Below, in pieces: positions 51,520-63,600 of a DNA stretch of 64,000 nt. Numbering within the stretch: the stretch's first letter is position 1; each line of letters starts with the position of its first letter. A model generated the notes under the pieces. It saw nothing but the letters and a program-made list of their open reading frames with translations. It made no database searches and had not been told where the DNA came from. Source of the DNA: Hygrocybe punicea (Eukaryota; Basidiomycota; Agaricomycetes; Agaricales; Hygrophoraceae); assembly GCA_963556145.1 (NCBI GenBank), contig OY744466.1, positions 372,001 to 436,000 on the forward strand, in the 5' to 3' direction. Made by a program: the position numbers and the translations under genes.

Positions 51520-54500
51520 GAACGTTCATATACTTGCTTCACAACTTGGAAGACAATGAGCAAGAAACAGCCTTATCCTTGGAATAGTGATCCCTTGGAG
51601 GCTGCTGTGGAGTTGTTGGAATCTGGAGTAGATCTCCTGACTACTAAGAGATGATTGTCTATTGGTTTAATGAAGTCCAAGTCCAAATGTCAACTATGCA
51701 AGGAAAGCCAAAGGCTTTCTAATGTTATGTCAGAGTCTTCTGGAAGTTCTAACCATACTGAGATTGAGAACAGTTGTGAGTACTTCCTTACATTTATGCA
51801 CAATATTCATTAAGCCCTTTATAAGGTTTAAAAACATTACTCATTCATCTTAGAAATAATCCATTAATGAAAGGTGTCTGAAACAGAGAATTTTTGGTTC
51901 CTCACTGCCTTCAAGCTAGTGTTAACCCAGTGCCTTTACCACTCCAACATTTCATCCCTCTTCTGTCTAATGCCAACTTTGATGAATACTACCTTGGTCC
52001 CACTATAGAAGACAATTCCAGCTACCCCAAATATCTTGACAATTTCCCAACCAATCCTTATACTATTCCCACAATCCACTCATCTTGGGAACATTTCAAA
52101 GATTATGATTATCGTCTAGAACCTAGCTTTGCCCTCATGTTTAATAACAGCAACCCAGTACTAGTTGAGGAACATCTATTGCCTATTGGAAACCTTTCTC
52201 TGGTTTCTGGTGAGATCACAGGTCATTATTCACTATCCAGGCATGGTCAGCTAGACTTTAAAGTTGATGCAAATGACGTTGTCACTATGGGAATGGAAGA
52301 TATGTTGTCACATGCTGGAAAAGAACTGTCATTTGACAGTTTTAATGCTTTCATCTGTGGTCACTCTTCTTATGGTCACCACATCCATCTGTCTCTGGAA
52401 TATGATGTGGTTACTTTGGACAAAGAAGAGGTGACAATATATTTCGACATTGACAGTATGATTTGGGTCACACACAGGCTTCACTTTCTCCAGTCCATCA
52501 AGATGTTTGTGTTACTTTATGAGCAGAAGCATGCTCCTATCTACTGTAACAATCATGACTATGTGGTGTATGCCTCGCTCTGATCTAGACAAGAATTCTG
52601 GATACCATTCTAAGTGGTTCTCTAAATCTTTTCCATTATCTGTCATACCCCACACCCATTTCACACATCTTGGAGAGGGGGCAGGAAGCATCAACATATA
52701 TGTTTTCTTCCCTAGGATGATTCACCAGGATGAGTTCAGGGGCTTTAGAGTTGACAGAATCCCTTTCAAGGTCCAGTCTCTATGGTTCACAGATGTCATT
52801 CTTCCATCCATCATTGCCTCCACAGCTCCAGGTGGCCTGGAATACACCGATTTTACCTTGGACGAGTGGAGGTGGAAAGCATCAGTCCATAATCATTTTG
52901 TGAACCCCAAGACCTCTCCTGTTTGGGCTTCTGCATTGGATGATTTGCAATATTGTATAAAGAAAATTATCCAGGAGAACCTAGATGACTTTGATATGTT
53001 TGGGTCATTCTTTTTTGTTTGTGACTTCAGAAGTTCGAAAGGACTCACCTTGCACAGTGATCCATATCAAGCTCTAATGAATGAATACCCTGCTATGGAT
53101 TGGGATTATGCCATGGATTGCTCCCATGGGCAACTTTTCCTCAACCTCGGAATTTCTTTCCATCCCAATCCTAAGGATGGAACTCCTTTAGTTGGCCTCT
53201 GGAATCTACCCTTTCTTCAATCTTCATACCAAGCTTCTGGGCTGAATAAGGGCACCATCCATTTTTCTAACACTCTTGGCCACTATGGGGGTATGCAGGC
53301 TGAAATGCAACAGGATGAAGGCCATACAATTCACATTTCATTCATCCTATTGTCTTCACTTTGAAGCTATTTGCCATCCTGGTTCAACTTCAGAAACTTA
53401 TTTTTGTGAAGATGCTGAAGCTTATTATGCATCACCTTCCTTTCTCAACTGCTGCAACAAATACTTGGACATGTTCAAAGGAGCTAAATGAAAATCTTTT
53501 GGAGTCAGGGAGGAGATAAATGGAAGTGGCCCTGCAATTAAGATTGCTTTGCAAGCTGGGAAAAAGGTATAAGTAAATTCTCTTATAAACTGCAACATCT
53601 TTTTGACATTGTGTTCTTGTTCAGGCTTTAGATTATCTTTGGGCTAAGCCTATATTATGGGTTAAATCTGATGTCTGGTTTTCTTTTGTTGGAAGACGAA
53701 TGTTGGAGCTACAAGCTCTTCAAGTCAAGATGGCCAAAGCATGTCCTCTGAATTATGGGATTATCACCCACCTGCTCATGTATATGATACACCATGTCAT
53801 TGTAACCCCTATAAATACCCACCATTACCTCAATACTGCTCTAATTGATCTCAGGTTTGGTCCATGCATTGAGAGGTTTGGGATGTTCTTTCTTCATGAC
53901 ATTGACATCAAAAACAATATCTTCCTACCAGAATTGGAGTCTGAAGATGACAATGAGGTGGCTAAAGTAATGAAAAAAGATGGAAAGCCACGTCAGTTGC
54001 CTAAATTAGTCCCTAAGGTCATCAACTCAGAGCTAAATGCTCAATATCCTTTTGGAGATTCTTCTAGCTGAAACACTGTGGTTCAAGCCATCAAAGATTC
54101 TCCAGAGAAGATCATAAAGAGTTGAGAGTGGAGCCCTTTGTTTGATCAGCACCCAAAATCTACAGAATTATTCATTAGATGACTGTGGATCTTTGGCTCA
54201 CTGTGGTCAACAATGTTTTATATGGGCCACCTCCAAAGCCAACCACCCTTCAAGAAGCTATGCATTGTTGGACAATAGAAGCCATTCAAGAAACATTTTG
54301 ACACTGTACATTTATCACTTCCAATTACAATCTACAGGGTTCTAAAACTGGCAAGACACTTCCATCTTTTCGATCCATGGTGTGGATATTTTTTCCACCC
54401 TCTGACTCTTCTTTCAATGAAAATTCTGTTTGGGTTCCATTGATTTCCAATGGCTACATTGGAGACTATCACCATCTCTGTCAAAATCTTTCAAAAACTG

Positions 54501-54700
54501 AGCTTTTGGAGATTCAGACTGGCCTCTCCATTATATTTTCCAACCTCCAATGCCTTCCTATGAGCGTTCGTTGTACCCCTGGTGGAAGAAGAACTGGAAG
54601 AAGATGGAAAACTTCCAATGGTTATGTGGAACTAATCACCAACTCCAGACACTACAAGCTTGTGAGGATTGGGAAGGCCATTAGAGAGTTGACACTAGGG
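51520..54700 (+). pseudogene. Large decayed gene of unknown family
   Basis: Protein-like sequence continues over 3 kb in one direction: 51894-52583 (229 codons) and 52507-53364 join by a one-base shift near 52580 (…CNNHDYVVYASL / DLDKNSGYHSKWFSK…). A second shift lies near 53330. A 58-bp GT..AG intron at 53567-53624 restores AGKK-ALDYLWAKP. Further motifs: FTHLGEGAGSINIYVFFPRM, SFFFVCDFRSSKG, INGSGPAIKIALQAGKK and WFSFVGRRMLELQALQVKMA. After 54060 stops accumulate. I recall similar long agaricomycete proteins of unknown function but cannot name a family. The well-kept intron shows that this was a real gene. Confidence 0.5.
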
Positions 54701-55664
54701 TGAAGGCTTCCACAGCAGTTATTGCTGCTAAATTGGATCAAGAATATCGTGGAATACCTTATAAAGTGACCAGATGTGAATACAGGCAATGGGTTAAGTC
54801 CCAGAAGAAGGCCAATTTTTGCCAACCTCCAAAGAAAAGAGAAAGTTGCTATGGGGCTGTTGCCATGTCCATGCTTGCAGGCATCATGGAGCTGTGGGTA
54901 AGTATAGATAAATAAATGAGATATAATAAAACAAGGTATCTTAGCAGCGGGGGTGGGCACACCACTCCCTGCTGTGTCCTGTTCTCACTACCATCCCTGG
55001 TTCCCATTATGGGCGTGGTGTTGGCATGGGCATGGTATCCCTACAACATAAAAAGTAATGCAAAGAAAAAAAGCCAACAATGAGAATGGTAATGGTCCAA
55101 TTAATCTACTCACAGCGGGTAATATCTGTGTCACTGTTGCTATAATTCTCTTGAACGGGTGGTGTGTTTGCTTGTGAGGAAGATGTGTGCGATGCCCCTG
55201 ACATCGATGATGATGTTGACAGTCGAACAGATCGATTCTGGCTTCACCCTCCACTCCCATCCATTGAGTCAATTGATACTCTGCTGCCTGTAACCGCCGA
55301 GTACACAAATTCAGCCTGAGATGGATTGAAGGTGTACTGGTCAACAGATGGCAACTGGATCATGCTTCACACACATGGGATTATGCCTGCATGGTGGTGG
55401 TCCTCATGTGGCTGTGGCAACATCAATGGCCGCTGCTGCTGAAGCTGATGCTGATGGTGTTGTCGTTGGTGTTTGTTGCTGTTGCTGTTGCTGTTGCTCC
55501 ACGTGTTCCATTGGTGGTGTTGGCATGGGCATGGGTGTGGGCATTGATGGTGCCACTGCCACTGCTGCTGCCGGCCATCCTCATCATGCTTCTCTGCATA
55601 AGAAAATGTCAGTAAAGTAAATATTATTGGATTAATTACTGTTTTTGCTTGTGAGTGTTGCTGT
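54701..55664. other. Repeat-derived region with GTT/GCT arrays and a hairpin
   Basis: A hairpin AGCAGCGGG..GGGCACACC..CCCTGCTG at 54944-54974 is a diverged copy of the GGTGCACC modules. At 55430-55500 lies a GCT/GTT-rich triplet array, open in several frames. No gene is recognised. The last part (from about 55640) is homologous to 50130-50180. Confidence 0.45.
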
Positions 55665-56512
55665 TCTTGTTGTTGAGTCAACATTTCACGTCTATGTTTA
55701 CAGCCGTTTGCATAAACCTTGACAGTCACGCGGAATTTTGGTCAATTATGAATTTTTGGACTTAGTCAGATTTTCACTCGCACTTCTCATTGATGTACCG
55801 CAAAATCAGCCGCGATGTCAAGATCGCAGCAATTCGACTGTATGAACATCACCTACTTGATCTAGACATCATCCTTGATTGTTGCTAGTAATGCCAAAGT
55901 TTGGTTTGGAACCGATCCGAACCCAGTTTGAACCGTGAACCGAACCAGAAGTTTGGTTCTGGTTCAGCCATTTGGCTGAACCGAACTGCTGGTTTGGTTT
56001 GCAGTTCTGGCACTGACATGTGGTTCAAACCGTGTTCAAATGTGGTTCAAACCGCAAACCGTAATATATATTTACCTACGTAGATACTCATTTAGATACT
56101 CAACTTTTCGCATTTTTTTGTATGCAGTCACGTGAACATAGGTCATGTGACCTTAAATATACCGCGTGAGACTTCAATTTCTAATGTTACTCAACAACCA
56201 TGGTAAGTAATGGCTTCATTTCATAATTTACTGACATTTTCTTACATAGAACAGCCCCCCATGGCCCACCTTGACCACATCAAGGCACCCGCAGTCAACT
56301 CCACCCAACAACCTCCCTCATATTGGAACGCAAGTCAGAGTGAATTGATGGCAGCAGCAGCAGCAGCAGCAACGGCAGTGGCAACACCACCAATGCCACC
56401 ACCCTGATGACGATGACGATGATGGCCAAATGACCCCCAGCGACAGCAACTGCAACAGCAGCAGCAGCAGCAGCAGCAACAGCAACGCCGGCAGCAGCAG
56501 CAGCAGAGCAAC

Positions 56513-57017
56513 TAGTGTTGCCGTAGTTCGGTTCCGAACCTAGCCGAACCCGGTTCAAACCCTGAACCGAACCCTAAGTTCGGTCTAAGTTCAGCCAAGT
56601 GCTGAACCGGACCGCGGGTTCAGTTCTGGGTTTCAAGGCCTGCTGGATTTCCTGAACGGCTCCAAACCGCGTTCAAACTGCGAACGCGGATATTTTTAAG
56701 GTATTGATTTCATTTGTTTTTCGTATTTCTTTACTTACTATTTCGTGTTAAACGGCATCATGTGACCGGCCGTGACCTTTCACGCAACACAGCAACATCA
56801 ACGCAGGTTGAACACAACACAATTTGTGTTGTGTTCATCAAGGTATGTTTTGATTTTTTCTTAACTTTACTAATGTTATTTGCGACAGGCAACTCGACCG
56901 CGACCACATCGCGACCACACCCACCTTGGCACAAGTTGAATGCCAACGCCAACGCAATGCCAAGGGACACAGGACAGCAGCAACACCACCACCACCACCA
57001 CCACCACCACCAGCGGT

Positions 57018-57064
<47 letters not shown>

Positions 57065-57658
57065 TGGCAACGGCAACCAGGCAACGACAACGGCAATGGC
57101 CAGCAGCAGCAGCAACAGCGGAAGCAGCAGCGCCGGCAGCAACGGCAGCAGCAGCAGTGGCAGCGGCAGCGGCAACAGCAAAAGCCATCCAACGGCAACG
57201 ACAACCACGATGGCCAGCAGCAGCAGCAACAGTGGCAGCAGCAACGGCAGCAACGGCGGCAGCAGCAACGGCGGCAGCAGCGGCAGCAGCAATGGCAGCA
57301 ACGGCGGCAGCAGCAGCAGCAGCAACGGCCACGACAGCAGCAGCAGCAGCAGTGGCAGCAGCAATGGCGACGGCAGCAGCAGCAGCGCCGGATGGCTCCC
57401 CCGCAGCCCAACTACCTCGCGAAGTGCAGCGCCGTATCAATTGATACGTGCCTGCCATTCGCGAGGAGAACAGAGCTCATGGGGTGAGCCCACCTCGGTC
57501 CGGGGTTCAGACCACGTCTGAACCCAGACCGAACACGGAGAGACGGTTCGATGCCGTCTGGGTTCCGGTTTGGCGCAGGGCCAAACTGGACCCGAAGTTC
57601 GGTTTGCGGTTCCACCAAAAAGGGTCGGAACCGGACCAAACTGAACTTCGGCAACACT
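56513..57658. mobile_element. Second-level nested hAT-type element (1146 bp)
   Basis: Flanks AGAGCAAC (56505-56512) and AGAGCGAC (57659-57666) agree at 7 of 8; the difference is a CpG/CpA change. Ends TAGTGTTGCCGTAGTTCGG and, on the complement, TAGTGTTGCCGAAGTTCAG. Most of the body is a triplet array. Confidence 0.82.
56980..57390 (+). repeat. CAC/CAG/CGG/CAA trinucleotide array (~410 bp)
   Basis: Almost pure triplets: a CAC run, then GGCAAC units, then mixed CAG, GGC and AAC. It is open in five or six frames at once (Gln-, Ala-, Ser-, Cys- or Leu-rich products), so none of these is evidence of a gene. Confidence 0.8.
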
Positions 57659-57861
57659 AAGAGCGACACCAGTGGCAGCAGCAACCTGCTGCCTCCAACG
57701 CGGATGATCGCGACCACTGCTGCCTCCACCATGACTTACAACACCAACACCAACACAACAACAACAACAATGACAACGACGTCCCCCCAATGGACACCAA
57801 CAGCCCAACCAACGATGGCCCCACATCCAACGATGATGGCAATGAGGATGGCCCCCCATCT

Positions 57862-57918
57862 ACCTTGCGAGGGTGACAACCACGTCAATTGATGTGCATC
57901 TGGCCCATGCGAGGTATG
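57862..57918 (+). repeat. CAATTG-centred palindromic motif, best copy
   Basis: ACCTTGCGAGGGTGAC, ACGTCAATTGATGTG, then CCCATGCGAGGTATG. It follows the same order as 20795-20851, in an unrelated host element. Confidence 0.55.
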
Positions 57919-57982
57919 TGGTGCCCCAAGTCATGGAAACCAGCGGGTTAAGGGCAATGGCCTCACATGAGGCACCCCCATC

Positions 57983-58025
57983 TACCTTGCAAGGGTGACA
58001 GCCGCATCTGGCCTGCGCGAGGTAT
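57983..58025 (+). repeat. CAATTG-type motif with deleted core
   Basis: ACCTTGCAAGGGTGACAGCC joins directly to GCATCTGGCCTGCGCGAGGT; the CAATTG core is missing, as if deleted at the hairpin tip. Confidence 0.45.
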
Positions 58026-59208
58026 TTGGAGGATGGTTCGTGGTTCGAACCACATTCGAATGCAGACTGAATGCCTTGAAACTGTTCGACGCGGTTCCGG
58101 TTCCGGTTTTTCAAAAATAGTGAAAACTGGACCAAACCAAACTTCGGCAACACTAATTGTTGCGGCTTTTCTGAAAGTACCTGGTATCGAATCCTCAGAC
58201 TTTGGCAAGAAACTGCAGATGTAGTCAAACATCAGTACAACCATGCTGGATGCCCTCGCTATCAAGATCATGATGACATTCAGTACCTTCTACGTTTGAT
58301 CCACGCCAACCCTGATTTCTTCCTCAATGAGCTTCTTTACTTGCTCCAGACCAATCAATTCATGATCATTCATCTCGGTTCACTATGTTACAATCCATCG
58401 TGCGCTTGAACAATCTCGTATTAGCCAGAAACGGCTTCAACGCATTGCACTGGAGCATAATGAAGACAAACGAGCAGATTTCATATGTCGCATGGCGCAG
58501 TACTCACCTGAAGAGTTGGGCTTTCTGGATGAGGTCTCCAAAGATGAGAGGACAATTGGGAGATGTTATGGACGGTTGAAGAGGGGTCAATGTTCCCGCA
58601 AATGACAGGTATTCGTGCGAGGACAACATACATCGACTGAGGCATTGTTGGACCTGACTGGTATTGCTACCGCTACCGTGGTTGAAGGCTCTATGACGAA
58701 GGAACTGTTTCTTCAATTTCTTGAGTTCCATGTTGTATGTCTTTCTCCTTTCTCCTTTCTCTTGTATCTCTTGCTAATCACCAGCACAATAGCTACCAAA
58801 ATGCTCTGCATACCCAGGACCATTGAGTGTCCTTGTCATGGACAACGCCAAGATCCATCATGGCGCTGAAATTGAAGATCTCATTGCTCATTTTGATGTG
58901 TCATCTCTTTTTTTTATCTACTTGCAATTTACTGATTCAGATGCCAGGTGTCCGTGTTGAGTATTTGCCACCATTCTCACTGGACCTCAATCCGATCGAG
59001 GAGGTGTTCTCTAAAATCAAACACTTCATTTGCTGTCATCAAAACTACTACAATGCTACCACCGATGATGGGATACTTTTTGACATGTTAGAAGTTGTGG
59101 ATGTCATCACGCCAGCTGACGCGGCTGGGTATTTCATGCATGCCGGTTATTTCTAGTGAGTATCTTTTTTTCTTATCTGTTTTATGTACACGCCAATTTC
59201 AAATAAAA

Positions 59209-60456
59209 TCATGTCTGGTGGTATTCCTGTTTGAGGAACTTGTCAAGTATTGCATCACTGAGAGAATAAAGCTTGCAGAAATTGGCCAGCAGCATGTTGT
59301 CCCCTGGTAACTGTCTTGGCTGGAGCAGGGTGGGACATGTGATATCATATGCTATGTGGGTAGCTGCGATTGCTATGGGGGTAGCTGCAACTGGATTGGG
59401 ATCTGCTACAGCAGCAGGGGCAGGACGGAAGAGATTGAAGAGATTGACGAGTTCATTGCCGATGGATAAATTGAAGACTGGGCCTTGAGCAGTTGTGTTC
59501 ATTTTGGTCTTGAGGTGCTGTTGAAGGACAGGGGAGAGTGGTTTTCTGGCATCAAAATACTTGTGGTTGGGTGGCTTGTATATTGTAGCATGTGCCTCTC
59601 CTCGAAGCATTGCTGATGCCCAGGTATCAAGCATCTCATGACTCAATGAAATGTGATTGCCCTCCTCATCGATGTAGCAGTGAGTACCAACACATGTCGG
59701 CTGTGGCTTGGGACACTTCCAGGCCTCGCATAATTCTTGGATCTTCTTATGTTTGCCTGTAGTGCCGCTGAAGGCTTGGCCTAGAGCGGAATCAGTTCAG
59801 TAACAGCACTCCATGCTGGTATCACACACCTTTGTTCCTGGAATGTCTTGTATTTCCTCTGGATTGTTCTCTTTGTCCTCCTCGTCAACTGGCTTTTCTG
59901 TTATCACAAGATTGAATGTTGGAGCCTTTGCAGATCCGCTGCGAAGTTGGTCTAGAAGAAATGTATAGTCCTCATCACGACAAAGTGGCACACCAGGCTT
60001 TGCTAAGCATTGGGGGATGGAAAACATGATGTCAAATAGGTCTAAGTCGGCAGAGGAAGGCCGGAGTGCAGCGGAAATCTTCGCAAGTATTTGTGCCTTC
60101 AATGTATCCCATGGTACATCCAAGCTGAGCTGAAGAGATGCACTTTTGGGAATGCATTTACTAAGGACCTTCTTCATCTCTACAGCTGAGAACATGTTGA
60201 GGATATAAGTGATCTTAGATGGAGCTAGAAAGGCTTAGTTGAGATAGGAATGGTAGGAGAAGTAAGCACCTGCTGCCGTTTTGTGTTTGCGCTTGACTGG
60301 CACCATCTCTGGACCAGAGGACTTGGAATCCTCAGGACCAGAGGATTCAGCATCACTGTCCTCCACATAATCTGAAGGAGTAGCATTGGATTCAGGAGCT
60401 TTGAGCTTCTTTTTGACATGAGATATGCGACTCAGAGTAAAATATGAGAAGCACAA
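59209..60456 (-). CDS. Accessory protein of the mariner-type element (3 exons, 385 aa)
   Basis: Exons on minus: 60456-60270, 60224-59826, 59780-59209, total 1158 nt, all in frame with GT..AG introns of about 45 bp. The N-terminus is basic then acidic (SHVKKKLKAPES, SDYVEDSDAESS). A middle block (about 75-195) has DVPWDTLKAQILAKISAALR and a DYTFLLDQLRSGS stretch. Next comes a Cys/His cluster (CEAWKCPKPQPTCVGTHC, HISLSHEMLDTWASAMLRG) and PPNHKYFDAR. The final 50 residues (LPGDNMLLANFCKLYSLSDA, ILDKFLKQEY) look like a SAM-type helical domain. I recall this layout from agaricomycete proteins of unknown function. It converges on the transposase inside the same inverted repeats, so it probably helps or controls transposition. 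No defect is seen. Confidence 0.7.
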
Positions 60457-60611
60457 GTGAAAATCTGACTAAGTCCAAAAATTTGTAATTGACCAAAATT
60501 CCACATGACTGTCAAGGTTTATGCAAACAGCTGTAAGATCACATGATCTACATTCCCATGTTTTCCTACCCAAAAATTAACACAAAAATTAATTATTTCA
60601 GTATCTACATA

Positions 60612-63600
60612 TAGTGTATTGCACGGGTAACCCCTGGGTATTTTTAGCCATACCCATACCCGTACCCAGTCAGTACCCGTACCCGACACCACGGGTACAG
60701 ATTTTTCACGGGTTCATAATTCTATACCCTCGGGTTACCCGGGACCCGTACCCGCCATGGGTTACCTGCAGATTCACAACTTGTACTACGTAGTAATGTC
60801 TACAGTGGTGGAAATCCTGTCCCACCCTTCTGGAAGCTCCTCCTCCTCACTGTCCTCCTCTTGCTCTGCAGTGACCGCTTGAATATCTTTGTCCTTGACC
60901 AGACCCAACAAACTCCAGTCACCAAGACACATCAGTGCACGTGTGGTCTGTGTGGACAGCCAATTGTGAAGGTGGGACAAGAGTATTCTACCCTGACTGA
61001 ATACGTGCTCGACGTCAGTTGATGTCGCTGTTCAGACAAGTATTTGTTAGTGATGATACAATGGTTTTGTTCACAGTTACCTGGGATTGTAAGATAGTCG
61101 AGCGCCATGCGAGAGAGACAAGGGAAGGTTGTCTTGTGCTTGTACCACCACATGAGCACGTCCTTGACCTGTTCAGGATCAGTACTGAGATAGCGTGCTA
61201 ATTCATCGCGAAGTTCTTCGCATCTCGGGGCACTAAGCGCTGGTAAATTGTCAAAAATATTTGTCGTCTTAAATTATCAATAGTCAGTGATAGCGAGAAA
61301 CTCAAAGAGTCCAAAAACATTTACCTTTTTTTTTCTGGAAGAAAGTGGGACCTCTGACGCGGGGGTATTGTTGTGGGTTTCTGCATATGAACGTTCAAAC
61401 TCGGCATGGACAATCGCTTCAGCGGTGGTGATCCAATCCCTCTCCCAGCCGACCTTTTCAAAGTACTTCAACTTGTGGTGGGGGTGTAGGACTGGAAGGT
61501 GTTTAGTGTAGATGCAGAGGCAAACTGAATACATACCCATAGCAATCCGGTAAACTTCGGAGTGGTCAGTCTTGTCATAGTATGAGTTGAGTGTTTTTTT
61601 GGCAAAGCTGATGGCGGCATGGATGGCAGGTTCGAGGTTGACATCCTGGGATTGTGTTGCGAGTGTCTCATCGATGTGATCCATAGCTGGGATCACAGTG
61701 GCAAGGTTCAGTGTTGAGCGCGAAAAGAATAGTGTAGCGTCCTTGAAAATCTAATCGGGTCCGATTAGTTGAACATTCTGACTCATTCCGGGAACAACAC
61801 ACTTTCAGCGTCTCACACAATTGCTCTGTGATCTTCCACTCTTCATTGCTAAGCTCATACTGGTGCAACTCAGCTGCCTTGTTCCCTGCAATGTCATCAA
61901 TTGCTGAGCGGTACTCAAGGGCAAACAGCAACAGATCGTATGTCGAATTCCACCTGGTTCTCATGTTGTGAGGCATTTTGGCTGCCTTCAATTCCAGTTT
62001 TTCCAGGGTTCTAAACCATAGTGGTAGAAGTTTTGTCGTTGAATGGATCAATCTGAATGATATTTTGCGAAGCTATCACAACCAGGTAAGGAATCATGTC
62101 ATATGATAAACTGGGGACTGACTTTCACCAGCAGCATCCGGGTCGGTCTCATACTCTCGTCGAGCAGCTCGCGGTCTATAACAGACAGCTTGGCCCGCTC
62201 ACCCATCCAATCTTCGACTTCGTCATCGGGATCGTCATCATCATTGACCTCCAGTTCCTGCAACGTCATGGCCTCTTCCAAGTCGATCCCCTCGGCAAGC
62301 TCTTGGAGTTCTCGCTCTGCCTCATCCAGGACGACTTCAGAATCACTGCTTGGAACATAAAATTGACGCACGAGCCTCACGGCAACAATTGCCAGGACGT
62401 GGTTGAAGCACCGTGTCTGATTCGATGGCCCAGGGTATTTCTCAAGGAGCTTGGGGAGCTCGGTGATCATCTTGTCATTTGGTGACGCGTTATCGCATGT
62501 TATGCTCAGAATCTATATGAAACTAGTAAGCATCATCATTCATGACAATATCAACTGCTAACTTTATCAGAAATACCAAATTCAGTCAATATTGCCGCAA
62601 AGGCAGCCGCCAGATTCACACCCGAGTGGGATGATGCGACCTCAACCATGTCCAACAACATCCGCATTGGCATGCCTTTAACCTCAAAGTGTACTGTCAC
62701 GGCGACGAAGGCCTTGTGGTTCGGCGAAGTCCAGGCGTCCGTCGCGAAATTCAGATCACCTTCATGCTCCTGCAGCATTTTTGCAAGTCGTTTGCGGACA
62801 TTGACAAAGACCTTCTTGGCGTCTCGGGATACAGTTGTTGGCGAAGGTATGTAATACTCCGGTCGTCCAGTTTTCATCAACAACTGAAACCCACGGTCCT
62901 TCACGATATTGAAGGGCCTTCTACTTTCAGCAACCCACCGGACAATCTCGGCCCTGTGAACACATCAAGGCGATTAGCCCTGCATCATGGCACCTACGTC
63001 TCTCGAGACCCACCTGGCTTTCGTCTTCGTGTGCTGTCTATGGGAGTATGTGACCTTCCCTTTGCCGTTCCTCTCAAATGCGGCTGTTATGGAACTGGGA
63101 TTCAAGATCCCCTTGACGGTGGTTGCGCGTACTTCATTTGCAGTGGCAGCATTATCAGCGGACATGACAACATCATTCCCCCAACACTTTTTAGCATGCT
63201 TCCGCATGTTACTTGTGGACTTGGCATCTCCCTTGTCCAGAAACCTTCGGACACCCCTCGATTTATGCTTACACATGGCAGCGAGACAGTGGAAAGTGTG
63301 CGAGCGGCGGCCCTCATCATATCCGACAGTAGGGGTGGGCTTGAAGAACGCACAAATGGGTGCAGTCCAATCTTTGGTGAGTCGTTCTAGATATTTATCT
63401 CATTTAACTGATGCACCATTGCAGTTCAAGTTGGCTTACTGATCTCGCTCTCTTCATCCTCTTTGTCTTCTGACTTGTCACTTAATTCCATTGGAGCATC
63501 CTTGGAGCCACTTTCCACCTCTTCCATAATGACATCCCTGTCAGCTGTGAGTATTTCACCCCTGGACGTAGGCTCCTCATCTTCAGAATCCTCAACTATA

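Larger units (their letters stand above)
55886..58155. mobile_element. Non-autonomous hAT-type element inside the transposase (2270 bp)
   Basis: Perfect 8-bp target duplication ATTGTTGC (55878-55885 and 58156-58163). Ends TAGTAATGCCAAAGTTTGG at left and, on the complement, TAGTGTTGCCGAAGTTTGG at right. Subterminal GAACC/GGTTC repeats are as in 7001-9808. Removing it rejoins ILDCC-GFSES in the transposase frame. It carries a second element of the same kind (56513-57658). Confidence 0.88.
55793..59156 (+). pseudogene. Tc1/mariner-like DDE transposase, disrupted
   Basis: Starts at ATG 55793 with a helix-turn-helix (MYRKISRDVKIAAIRLYEHH). It is split by a hAT-type element at 55885 and resumes at 58164 (CGFSESTWYRILRLWQETAD). 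A short insertion near 58365 shifts the frame before FISVHYVTIHRALEQSRI. DEVSKDERT, VMDNAKIHH and LPPFSLDLNPIEEVFSKIK are the three acidic blocks of the DDE_3 core. Introns fit at 58735-58792 and about 58898-58940. A TGA interrupts CSRK*QVFVRG near 58605, where Arg is expected. With an insertion, a shift and a stop the gene is dead. Confidence 0.82.
55701..60533. mobile_element. Tc1/mariner-type element (4833 bp with nested insertions)
   Basis: Flanked by TA (55699-55700 and 60534-60535). Inverted repeats of about 95 bp start CAGCCGTTTGCATAAACC at left and, on the complement, CAGCTGTTTGCATAAACC at right, and include TTGGACTTAGTCAGATTTTC in both arms. It encodes a DDE transposase on plus (broken) and a second gene on minus (intact by eye). 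An empty relative of the insertion site lies at 50171-50190, TATGTTTAAGGTCACATG with a single TA, which confirms the borders. Confidence 0.88.

Noticed and set aside
56758..57521. Long overlapping frames rich in Gln, Ala, Ser, Cys or Leu on both strands
   Set aside because: They come from a pure triplet array, which is open in almost every frame, inside a non-autonomous hAT-type element.
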